Part shown: positions 43,110 to 49,468 of the stretch, piece by piece | Layout: every line of letters starts with the position of its first letter | Numbering within the stretch: the stretch's first letter is position 1 | Origin: Bacteroidaceae bacterium | GTDB taxonomy: Bacteria > Bacteroidota > Bacteroidia > Bacteroidales > Bacteroidaceae | Reading direction: 5' to 3' | NCBI GenBank assembly: GCA_017556045.1 | Contig: JAFZFF010000022.1 | Coordinates: 1-64,000, forward strand | DNA: 64,000 nt | Translations under genes and position numbers: made by a program | The notes under the pieces: model-generated | The model's database searches: none | What the model saw: the letters and a program-made list of their open reading frames with translations, nothing else | What the model was told of the DNA's origin: nothing

Positions 43110-44330
43110 CTACCGTTTCAGATGCACAATCATCAATACTGGATTGTCCTCTTCGTCCAACCCCTTCAGTTGCGGATGATTCAGCAGGTCGAGGTCGGGG
43201 TTCCTTTCCGCTACGCGATGGATGTGCGCAGCATCAAAGGCGAGTACCAAAGTGTGCTCATCAAAAGCGCAATGTGGAAAATATACATAAAGGCCTTTGG
43301 TGAGGTCATCTTCAATCAGATCGTTCTTCACGCGATAGCATTCACCGGTACGCTTGTCATACATTGCCATCTTGGGACGGTTCTTTTTAGGCCCAGCCCA
43401 ATTGGTGTAGGGAAGGAACAGGTAGTGCTCAGTCTCCAACACGGCATAGCGCATATACTCTGCCGCCAATCGGTTGAAGGCCTCCTCGTTGCCATTCAAG
43501 GCAGGAAAGGTGTGTTCCAGCTTGATACCATACTTGCCCGTGTCGATGATGTAACGCTTCTTCAGCCCTTCGGGAGTAACGGTGAAGACGGTATCGTTCT
43601 CGTACTCTTTCAGATTTATCATGCCGTGATACCGAGAGAGGTAGAAGTCATGTGGGCTACCCACCATGTACCCCCCCCGCTCTACCTCGAACAATTCGTG
43701 GCGTGGATATTCGTGCAACACATTTCCGCTCAAAGTAGCGCTGTAGGCCAGTGTCTTCACTTGTCCGTTGTCATTGTCTTTGTAGGCAATCATGGTGGAA
43801 TCGTTTTGCATCAAGAAGCTGTTCAATTGTCCATGAATCATTTTTCCCGACTCCAAGAACTCTCCTGTTTCCAAATCATATACATTAAAGCGTTTGCCTG
43901 TAGAGAGCACATACACCTTGCCAGCCTTCTCGTCCACATCCACCTGCATGATGTAGTTGTATTCGCCTGGCCCCTGTCCGCGTTGTCCTATGTTACGTAC
44001 AAACTTACCGTCGCGAGTGAATTGCATCACGTTCTGGTGTTCAGCGAAAATATAGTATTTCGAGGTGCGATGCATCTTACTTGCCAGAAAGTATTTTACC
44101 AATCCCTTATCGGTAGTCTCCAAGCGAAGATATTCTACCGACTCGGCAATATCACTCAACTTCACTTCTCGCTCTATTTCCATACCTTTTTCAAAAGGGA
44201 TGTGGATGGGGTACTGCGCTATTTGCTTCTCTACGGTCTGCTTTTCGTTTGTAGCAGACAATTGCTGTTTGGCATAGCCTCCGTATGTATAGAGGAATGC
44301 ACAGAGCCATAGGATGTGGAACTTCTTCAT
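43110..44330 (-). CDS. 6-bladed beta-propeller protein, first gene of the pump operon
   Basis: The 406-residue protein is a paralogue of the next gene. The ATG at 44330 (MKKFHILWLCAFLYTYGGYA) gives a signal peptide without a lipobox, and the longer frame would run into the promoter. Blades are seen in NVMQFTRDGKFVRNIGQRGQGPGEY (motif GQRGQGPGEYNYI is typical of these proteins) and AGKVYVLSTGKRFNVYDLETGEFLE. Its promoter has a TACCTTTG box (44380-44387) and a pair of inverted TGATGTACAT sites that recur before the decayed propeller at 47533. Confidence 0.75.
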   Translation of the reverse strand: MKKFHILWLCAFLYTYGGYAKQQLSATNEKQTVEKQIAQYPIHIPFEKGMEIEREVKLSDIAESVEYLRLETTDKGLVKYFLASKMHRTSKYYIFAEHQNVMQFTRDGKFVRNIGQRGQGPGEYNYIMQVDVDEKAGKVYVLSTGKRFNVYDLETGEFLESGKMIHGQLNSFLMQNDSTMIAYKDNDNGQVKTLAYSATLSGNVLHEYPRHELFEVERGGYMVGSPHDFYLSRYHGMINLKEYENDTVFTVTPEGLKKRYIIDTGKYGIKLEHTFPALNGNEEAFNRLAAEYMRYAVLETEHYLFLPYTNWAGPKKNRPKMAMYDKRTGECYRVKNDLIEDDLTKGLYVYFPHCAFDEHTLVLAFDAAHIHRVAERNPDLDLLNHPQLKGLDEEDNPVLMIVHLKR

Positions 44331-44379
44331 TATTGTTTTCTGTTTTTTTGAATGTTTAACATATTGTTCGTTCACGCTG

Positions 44380-44387
44380 CAAAGGTA
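44380..44387 (-). promoter_or_regulatory. TACCTTTG -7 box of the propeller-RND operon
   Basis: An exact TAnnTTTG match on the minus strand, 49 nt before the ATG at 44330 and 32 nt downstream of the nearer TGATGTACAT site. Confidence 0.65.
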
Positions 44388-44419
44388 TACCGACTATTAA
44401 TTTTACCCAAGAAGTACCA

Positions 44420-44482
44420 ATGTACATCAAAATCATATATCTTCCTGTTAATCTGTCATATAAAAATGCAGATGATGTACAT
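44420..44482 (-). promoter_or_regulatory. Paired inverted TGATGTACAT sites, pump operon promoter
   Basis: On the minus strand ATGTACATCA (44482-44473) and TGATGTACAT (44429-44420) are perfect inverted copies 43 nt apart. The nearer site ends 32 nt before the -7 box, around -45, a usual activator position. Both spacings are identical in the promoter at 47384-47486, and the intervening sequence is also related. Confidence 0.7.
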
Positions 44483-44560
44483 TCACTAAAAGAATGAGAT
44501 TCATGGTGTCTTGATTCAATATATTTTTGGAATGCTGTTTCCGTATGACATACTGAAAAT

Positions 44561-44596
44561 AAAAAAGCCATATCCTCAACGGATACGGCCTTTTTG
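44561..44596. terminator. Hairpin terminator in the HU 3' region
   Basis: AAAAAGCCATATCC and GGATACGGCCTTTTT form a stem with a 5-nt loop. On the minus strand it lies about 155 nt beyond the HU-like gene, past the inverted repeat, and would stop transcription before the propeller promoter. Confidence 0.65.
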
Positions 44597-44626
44597 AGTG
44601 AATCGCACAGCGTTTCTAATAGGAAT

Positions 44627-44729
44627 CACACGCGCGAAATGGGCTTCTTCAGGTGATAAAAGTTTATTTTTGGGGTGGCATGGCAGCGCGAGCGGAGCTC
44701 GCTGCCAACGATAACGTTAACGATAACTT
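44627..44729. repeat. Left inverted repeat of the HU-VirE cassette
   Basis: This matches, in inverted orientation, 47199-47305. Shared parts from the outer end inwards are CACACG, 15 unmatched nt, TTCAGGTG, AAAGTTTATTTTTGGGGTGG, CATGGCAG, a variable hairpin arm, and the inner run CTGCCAACGATAACGTTAAC plus GATAACTT. The variable part here is a hairpin around AGC-GGA-GCT inside GGCAGCG/CGCTGCC. Weaker similarity continues outwards (CGTT, CTA, AT). Confidence 0.8.
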
Positions 44730-44751
44730 ACATCCTAATTGTCAATTATCA

Positions 44752-45393
44752 TCAGAATCCTTCTGATGCCGGGGCATAGAAGCGGCTGTTCTTGCGACCC
44801 AGTGCACGTAGGCGACCCTCTTTGACAAAGAGGTTGAGATACTTGGTGGCGAGGTAGGTGGAGCACTCGCAGAGCTGCTCCATCTGTGAGCGATAGATAT
44901 AGTCATTGTCTTCAAAGAAGTTGCGTAGGCGACGCTCTGCGATATCTCGCGTGAGCAGGGTACGTACGGCATGGCCACCACTGACAATCTCGGCACTGCG
45001 CAGCGACTCCTTCAGCTCCTTGCAGGGGCGGAAGCTGATGCCTTTGACCTCAATGTCGTGCTGAGTGACACGGTCGTTGAGATATTTGAGAGCTTTCATA
45101 CCGAGCTTTACATTAAACGAACCTATCTCATCGATCCGTACGGTACGCCCATCGAGCAGGGCTTGGCTCAGTTCGTGCCCCAGGGCGCTGAGCACAGCTA
45201 CCACATCGGTTTTGTTTACACTGGTGGCATAGCCTATGCGCTCTGCCATCTCTTTGGTGGTGACTGGAGGCATGGGCACTACACTTACTCCCATCAGAGG
45301 ATTCTTCTCGGTGGCTTCGCCCTGTAGGTCATAGCGTGGGTTCAGCTGATATGCTATAGTACCTGATTTTTTCGTTGCTTTGGTCTTTCTCAT
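44752..45393 (-). CDS. HU-like DNA-binding protein with C-terminal extension
   Basis: The 213-residue protein has an HU-related core (about 45-125): TTKEMAERIGYATSVNKTDVVAVL, LLDGRTVRIDEIGSFNVKLG and ISFRPCKELKESL. The remaining residues (about 135-213) form a basic helical domain with a probable winged helix (RDIAERRLRNFFEDNDYIYR, CECSTYLATKYLNLFVKEGRL) not found in the short HU-like protein at 483. It diverges from the VirE-type gene, and the two share a 410-nt promoter region with a perfect 24-bp inverted repeat. HU plus VirE pairs recur in Bacteroidetes genomes; their purpose is not known to me. Confidence 0.8.
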   Translation of the reverse strand: MRKTKATKKSGTIAYQLNPRYDLQGEATEKNPLMGVSVVPMPPVTTKEMAERIGYATSVNKTDVVAVLSALGHELSQALLDGRTVRIDEIGSFNVKLGMKALKYLNDRVTQHDIEVKGISFRPCKELKESLRSAEIVSGGHAVRTLLTRDIAERRLRNFFEDNDYIYRSQMEQLCECSTYLATKYLNLFVKEGRLRALGRKNSRFYAPASEGF

Positions 45394-45414
45394 ATTTTTA
45401 CAAAGGTTTTAAGC

Positions 45415-45500
45415 TTATTGATGGCGACCATTCGCGCAAATGGACGCGTACATCCGCGCGAATGGTGGCGACGATATGCGCGAATGGTCGCCATCAATAA
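45415..45500. repeat. Perfect 24-bp inverted repeat with a third internal half-copy
   Basis: Positions 45415-45438 and 45477-45500 are perfect inverted copies, 38 nt apart. The core GCGCGAATGGTCGCCATC recurs inside as CGCGCGAATGGTGGCGACG (about 45457-45473). It could form a large cruciform or RNA hairpin and lies between divergent HU-like and VirE genes, so it may be the HU-like protein's own target. Confidence 0.8.
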
Positions 45501-45606
45501 TACGCAAATGCAGCTGCAAATTTAAGCAAAGACAAGGACTTTTGCAAGCATTTACCCCTCGTTTTTATTGGAGGTGGGAGGTATTGACAAGGGCTTTTTG
45601 ATGTTG

Positions 45607-45614
45607 TAACTTTG
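45607..45614 (+). promoter_or_regulatory. TAACTTTG -7 box, distal, before virE
   Basis: An exact TAnnTTTG match 190 nt before the VirE-type ATG, directly upstream of the ATAACGTTAACG repeat. Confidence 0.45.
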
Positions 45615-45697
45615 CACAACCAACGATGACGATAACGTTAACGAAAACCTTTTTCTATAGCATATCAAATGCAGAACAAATGGTTTTGCAGGCATCG

Positions 45698-45705
45698 TAA
45701 CTTTG
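45698..45705 (+). promoter_or_regulatory. TAACTTTG -7 box, proximal, before virE
   Basis: A second exact TAnnTTTG match 98 nt before the VirE-type ATG. Both boxes lie in the shared context GTAACTTTGC. Confidence 0.5.
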
Positions 45706-45803
45706 CGGAAGAAAACGGAGAAATTTACGATTTAGGAATTTGGTTATTTACCATACGGAGGTACACTAAACTTAAAACATAAAACACTAAACAAAATCAT
45801 TCT

Positions 45804-47144
45804 ATGAAAAAGTTGTTTAAGAAAGCAATCGAGTGGCTGCGAAGAAGAGTAACAGCGCTCAAGAGTGAAGAGGGAAAAGTGCAGAATGAAGAGGTAAAGG
45901 ACGCGCGTAGCGTGTACGATAACCTTTCAGAGGTGAAGGGCAAGAGAGTGGTTCTCAGCTCCCAACACCCGACACCCCAATCGGCTGGCGACACGCTGAT
46001 GCTGCGCATGGAGGAGTTTGTGGCCGAGCACTATGAGGTGCGCTACGACCGCCTGTCGCAACAATATGAGTTGGTCGAGAGGGGAGGCTGCCAATGGATG
46101 AGGCTCGATGATGAACTGTGTTACCGCCTGATGATGGAGATGAACCATGAGGGGATAGCCATCACCAAGTCTTACCTGGTGCGTGCCGTGGTGCAAGGAG
46201 GTGGGCTGGCGCAGCGATATCACCCCGTATGCAGCTATCTAGAGAGCCTGCCCCAATGGGATGGACAGGGACATATAGAGGCACTCTTCCGCCGCATCAC
46301 TGATGACGAGCAGCTGCTGCGCTGGTTGCGCAAGTGGTTTATTGGCATGGTGGCTCAGGTGATGGGCCGTATGGGTACGTATGGCAACAGCGTGTGCCCC
46401 ATACTCATCAGCCGCAAGCAGGGATGGGGCAAGAGCCAGTTTGCCAAGATGCTGGTGCCGCCCCAGCTGAGGGTGTTCTACACCGATACGTTCAACCTGC
46501 AGCAGGAGGATGCCTGCCTGCGCCGCATGACGGCCTATATGCTCATCAATGTGGATGAGATAGACCGATTCAAGGATACGCGCATGGCGACCTTCAAGAA
46601 TATGGTGCAGCTGGCAGGGGTGTCGATGAAGCGTGCCTACCACTCGCAGATGGAGGAGAAAGAGCGCATGGCCTCGTTCATAGCTACGAGCAACAAGCAC
46701 TATCTATTGCATGATGAGTCGGGCAGCCGACGATTTATCTGTGTGGAGCTTACCCATGCCATCGATACCGACACGCCCATCAACTATGCTCAGCTATATG
46801 CAGAGGCGATGGCAGCATTGGAGGCTGGCGAGCGCTGCTGGATGGATGAGGAGGAGACACGCCAGCTCGAGAAGCACAATGCCCACTATGCCGCCTCACG
46901 TGGTGTATGGGACCTGCTGAATGAGCATTTCGCCTCCTGTAACCTGCCCGAGTCGACCGAAGAGAAGCTCGATGCGCTATGGGCAGCGACTGAGGTATAT
47001 GACTATCTGTACGAAGTATCTCCTGCAGCCATGGGAGGTATCGAGCGCACTGGCTTCGGCCATTACCTGAAACGCATGGGAGCACCGCAGGCAAGGGTGA
47101 AAAATCGCAGACTCTATGGGGTGCGACTTCGCATGGCAGCGTGA
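45804..47144 (+). CDS. VirE/VapE-domain P-loop ATPase (primase-helicase type)
   Basis: The 446-residue protein carries the VirE domain of phage and mobile-element replication ATPases (superfamily 3-like). The Walker A is SRKQGWGKSQF (K210), Walker B is MLINVDEIDRF (about 246-256), with a sensor segment SFIATSNKHYLLHDESGSRRF further on. It lacks the N-terminal primase-like domain seen in longer relatives, so it is a short form. The first 60 residues are basic then low in structure. It is the rightward half of the HU-VirE pair enclosed by inverted repeats. No integrase is nearby. Despite the name it is unrelated to Agrobacterium VirE effectors. Confidence 0.82.
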   Translation: MKKLFKKAIEWLRRRVTALKSEEGKVQNEEVKDARSVYDNLSEVKGKRVVLSSQHPTPQSAGDTLMLRMEEFVAEHYEVRYDRLSQQYELVERGGCQWMRLDDELCYRLMMEMNHEGIAITKSYLVRAVVQGGGLAQRYHPVCSYLESLPQWDGQGHIEALFRRITDDEQLLRWLRKWFIGMVAQVMGRMGTYGNSVCPILISRKQGWGKSQFAKMLVPPQLRVFYTDTFNLQQEDACLRRMTAYMLINVDEIDRFKDTRMATFKNMVQLAGVSMKRAYHSQMEEKERMASFIATSNKHYLLHDESGSRRFICVELTHAIDTDTPINYAQLYAEAMAALEAGERCWMDEEETRQLEKHNAHYAASRGVWDLLNEHFASCNLPESTEEKLDALWAATEVYDYLYEVSPAAMGGIERTGFGHYLKRMGAPQARVKNRRLYGVRLRMAA

Positions 47145-47198
47145 CAATGGAGAATTGATAATTGAGAAGTGACAATGGAGAATTGGCCTGCCGGATGG

Positions 47199-47305
47199 AA
47201 GTTATCGTTAACGTTATCGTTGGCAGCGAAGCGCGCCGCGCTTCACTGCCATGCCACCCCAAAAATAAACTTTCTCCACCTGAAATGGGGTAGATCTTAC
47301 GTGTG
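47199..47305. repeat. Right inverted repeat of the HU-VirE cassette
   Basis: The inverted counterpart of 44627-44729, starting inside with AAGTTATCGTTAACGTTATC and ending with CGTGTG. Its central variable part is a different but equally strong hairpin (GAAGCGC/GCGCTTC within GGCAG/CTGCC), so the structure rather than the sequence of the arm is kept. Confidence 0.8.
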
Positions 47306-47383
47306 AATGCCATAGTAACGTTGTACATCATATGGGATTTGGATCCTACAAAACATATTGAATGAAAGATTTATATATAAAAA

Positions 47384-47446
47384 ATGTACATCATGTAGAT
47401 TTATATACAACAGAATAATAGCGCGTTATACGATTCTGATGTACAT
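47384..47446 (+). promoter_or_regulatory. Paired inverted TGATGTACAT sites, decayed-propeller promoter
   Basis: ATGTACATCA (47384-47393) and TGATGTACAT (47437-47446) are 43 nt apart and the nearer ends 32 nt before the -7 box. These are exactly the spacings of the pump-operon promoter. A further TTGTACATCA lies at 47321-47330. Confidence 0.7.
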
Positions 47447-47478
47447 CGGTATTACTTGGAAGTACCTGACAGGAGGCG

Positions 47479-47486
47479 TAACTTTG
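47479..47486 (+). promoter_or_regulatory. TAACTTTG -7 box before the decayed propeller
   Basis: An exact TAnnTTTG match 46 nt before the ATG at 47533. Confidence 0.6.
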
Positions 47487-47532
47487 CAACATAAATAGAT
47501 GGACATTTAGTATCGCAACATTAAAAGAAGAA

Positions 47533-47800
47533 ATGAGAAAGACTGCTCTGAGCGTTGTCCTTGTGGTAACCTGTCTGCTTGCCGGATGCAAGCAGACGAA
47601 AAGCGATGGAACTATCGCTATCGAAATGGATAAAGTAGATAATGTGACCTCTTGTGATTTTGATATGGTGAAGGACACGGTCACGATTGCACTGAGCGAG
47701 TGGGTGGACGACTTTCGGATTGTGCGTTAGGCAGGTATCTCTGCAATGTCGGCAACGTGGGGCAAAACCCTATCATGTTTGTCGGAAGATTGAAGAAATA
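47533..47800 (+). pseudogene. Decayed 6-bladed propeller lipoprotein gene
   Basis: A 65-residue frame starts with a good lipoprotein signal (MRKTALSVVLVVTCLLAGC) and then DTVTIALSEWVDDFRIVR before a TAG. The end aligns with MTDSIALPLSYFVEDLEIVR of the propeller encoded at 49469-50698, where the protein continues with LENRDEAYV. Past the stop, another frame reads RYLCNVGNVGQNP, reminiscent of GRFLYTIGNSGNGRG in the intact protein. The gene has therefore probably lost internal sequence and its 3' part. It still has a full promoter, so a short lipoprotein may be made. Confidence 0.65.
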
Positions 47801-47824
47801 AAGTAGATTCTAAGAAAAACTGAC

Positions 47825-47832
47825 TATCTTTG
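47825..47832 (+). promoter_or_regulatory. TATCTTTG -7 box for the TPR-HTH regulator
   Basis: An exact TAnnTTTG match 26 nt before the ATG at 47859. No TGATGTACAT site lies near it. Confidence 0.6.
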
Positions 47833-47858
47833 TCCTAAAATAACTATCCTCTACAGAA

Positions 47859-49466
47859 ATGAAGAACAGACACTCTATGACATATATCGCCCTCGTGCTG
47901 ATGGTGCTGATGGTTGCCTGTACTACAAGGGAAAGGAATGCCGAATGGCTGCAACAGGCTGAGGCGTACCACAAGGCTGGGAAGGTGGACAGCACCTTGG
48001 CATGCCTGTACAAGATAAACGAGGAGCGCCTCTCCGTAGAGGACAGCTATGCCTTCTTACGCTTGAAGTACAGCAATACTCTCTCCAAAGAGCCTGGAGC
48101 CATGGAGCAGATAATGCAGACTGCTGCCTACTACGAGGAGAGGGGCGACACGGCTCATCTGGAGCAGATGCGCAAGGTGCTCCTGAGCAATTATCGCTAT
48201 GAGCAGATGTATGCGCAGGCCGACTCGCTGCTGAGGCGGATGCATCGGGACTATACCGACCGTAACGACAGCGCAAGTATACGCTGGATCTGCAGCATGA
48301 GGTCTGCACTGCTCGAGCAGCAGGGGCAGACCGACTCGGCGCTATATTATATAGACCGACTCATTGCTATGGACCGCTCGTCGCGACAGGTGCGCTACCG
48401 ATATAGCCAGAAGGCCGACCTGCTGATGGATATGGGAGCGTATGCCGAGGCAGAAGCCTGCCTTGACTCTGCCAAAGCCATGGCGGCAAGGGAGCAGGAC
48501 AGGGAATATCTCTATTACCTCAGCGAGCGGTATCGGAAATTGTATACCCAGCAGGGAAGGTATGACGAACTGCTGGCTCTGCTGCAGGAGTCGCGCCAGT
48601 ATATGACACGCAGGGATGTGGCTTCGCATAACCTTTACAGGGCTCAGGTCAACGAGCTGCTGCATCGGGAAGACTCGGCGCGATACTATTATCAGCTGGT
48701 GGCACAGTCGGAAAACCTCTTCTTGGCATCCGAGGCGCTGTATCACCTCTCGCAATACTACTCGGCCGCCGATGATGCAGAGAGAGCCTACCACTACCAT
48801 CAGGATGCCACGGGATATATAGATCAGGTGTTCAGAGCCTACCAGTCGCAGGCGAAGAGCAATGCCTTCAACGAGCTGAAACTGCAGAGCGAGATTGACA
48901 ATCTGAAGATAGGACGACAGAGACAAACCATCATCATACTGTCACTGCTGCTGATGCTGCTGACACTCGCTGTAGGCATAGCGTGGCTGATACAAAAGCA
49001 CAAGCGCAAGGCCATGGAGGCAAGGCAACTGCAGATGGAGCAGGAGAACCTACTGCTGAGGCAGGCTGAGGAGCTGAACCTGCAGCGCGAAAAGGCCAAT
49101 AAGCTACGCGAGGTACTGATACGGAAGATGGAGGTGTTCCAGAAGCTTCCCTCGCTGAACGACACGCTGCATGAGGACAACAAGGCGATACGCATCACCG
49201 ATAGGGAGTGGAAGGAAATACGCACTCTGCTCGATACGGAGTATGAGCAGTTCACCTCACGACTGCAGGCGGCGGTGCCCGACCTCACGACGACTGACCT
49301 CAACTTCTGCTGCCTGGTGAAAATCAACGTGAGTATGCAGGACTTGGCAAACATCTATTGCATCAACAAAGCTTCGGTGAGCCGACGCAAGCAGCGCGTG
49401 AAGGACAAGATAGGCAACGAGCTGCTGCAGGGACTCACGTTGGACGAATTCCTACAACGCTACTGA
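47859..49466 (+). CDS. Membrane-spanning TPR-HTH regulator
   Basis: This 535-residue protein has a lipoprotein-like signal (LVLMVLMVAC, cysteine 21), an extracytoplasmic TPR array (about 30-330), one membrane helix (356-378, TIIILSLLLMLLTLAVG), a coiled coil (about 382-430) and a C-terminal cytoplasmic HTH (about 475-520, SMQDLANIYCINKASVSRRKQR). Such proteins are a Bacteroidetes type of one-component membrane regulator. Translation of the next propeller gene begins 2 nt after its stop, so sensor and propeller are made together. I infer, without proof, that it acts at the TGATGTACAT sites. Confidence 0.8.
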   Translation: MKNRHSMTYIALVLMVLMVACTTRERNAEWLQQAEAYHKAGKVDSTLACLYKINEERLSVEDSYAFLRLKYSNTLSKEPGAMEQIMQTAAYYEERGDTAHLEQMRKVLLSNYRYEQMYAQADSLLRRMHRDYTDRNDSASIRWICSMRSALLEQQGQTDSALYYIDRLIAMDRSSRQVRYRYSQKADLLMDMGAYAEAEACLDSAKAMAAREQDREYLYYLSERYRKLYTQQGRYDELLALLQESRQYMTRRDVASHNLYRAQVNELLHREDSARYYYQLVAQSENLFLASEALYHLSQYYSAADDAERAYHYHQDATGYIDQVFRAYQSQAKSNAFNELKLQSEIDNLKIGRQRQTIIILSLLLMLLTLAVGIAWLIQKHKRKAMEARQLQMEQENLLLRQAEELNLQREKANKLREVLIRKMEVFQKLPSLNDTLHEDNKAIRITDREWKEIRTLLDTEYEQFTSRLQAAVPDLTTTDLNFCCLVKINVSMQDLANIYCINKASVSRRKQRVKDKIGNELLQGLTLDEFLQRY

Positions 49467-49468
49467 GT

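Larger units (their letters stand above)
44331..44751. other. Intergenic region between propeller operon and HU-like gene
   Basis: No gene is seen. From left to right it holds the pump-operon promoter and its two TGATGTACAT sites, a terminator (44561-44596) and the left copy of the inverted repeat that bounds the HU-VirE pair (44627-44729), followed by TAATTGTCAATTATC repeats. Confidence 0.7.
45394..45803. other. Divergent intergenic region between HU-like and VirE genes
   Basis: No gene is seen. It contains the 24-bp inverted repeat (45415-45500), a partial copy of the ATAACGTTAACG core of the cassette ends (about 45620-45648), and two TAACTTTG promoter boxes reading towards virE. Confidence 0.7.
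47145..47532. other. Intergenic region between virE and decayed propeller gene
   Basis: No gene is seen. It holds GACAATGGAGAATTG repeats (47146-47185), the right inverted repeat (47199-47305), three TGTACATCA-type sites (47321-47330, 47384-47393, 47437-47446) and a TAACTTTG box (47479-47486). Confidence 0.7.

Noticed and set aside
43068..44312. 414-residue open frame on the plus strand
   Set aside because: It is antisense to the first propeller gene, whose signal peptide and blades are clear.
45804..47144. Agrobacterium-type VirE effector or a type IV secretion locus
   Set aside because: The protein has a P-loop ATPase fold and no secretion or conjugation gene is in the window.
49358..49468. 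N-terminal extension of the propeller at 49469
   Set aside because: It lies inside the HTH-coding part of the regulator gene, and the lipoprotein signal begins at 49469.
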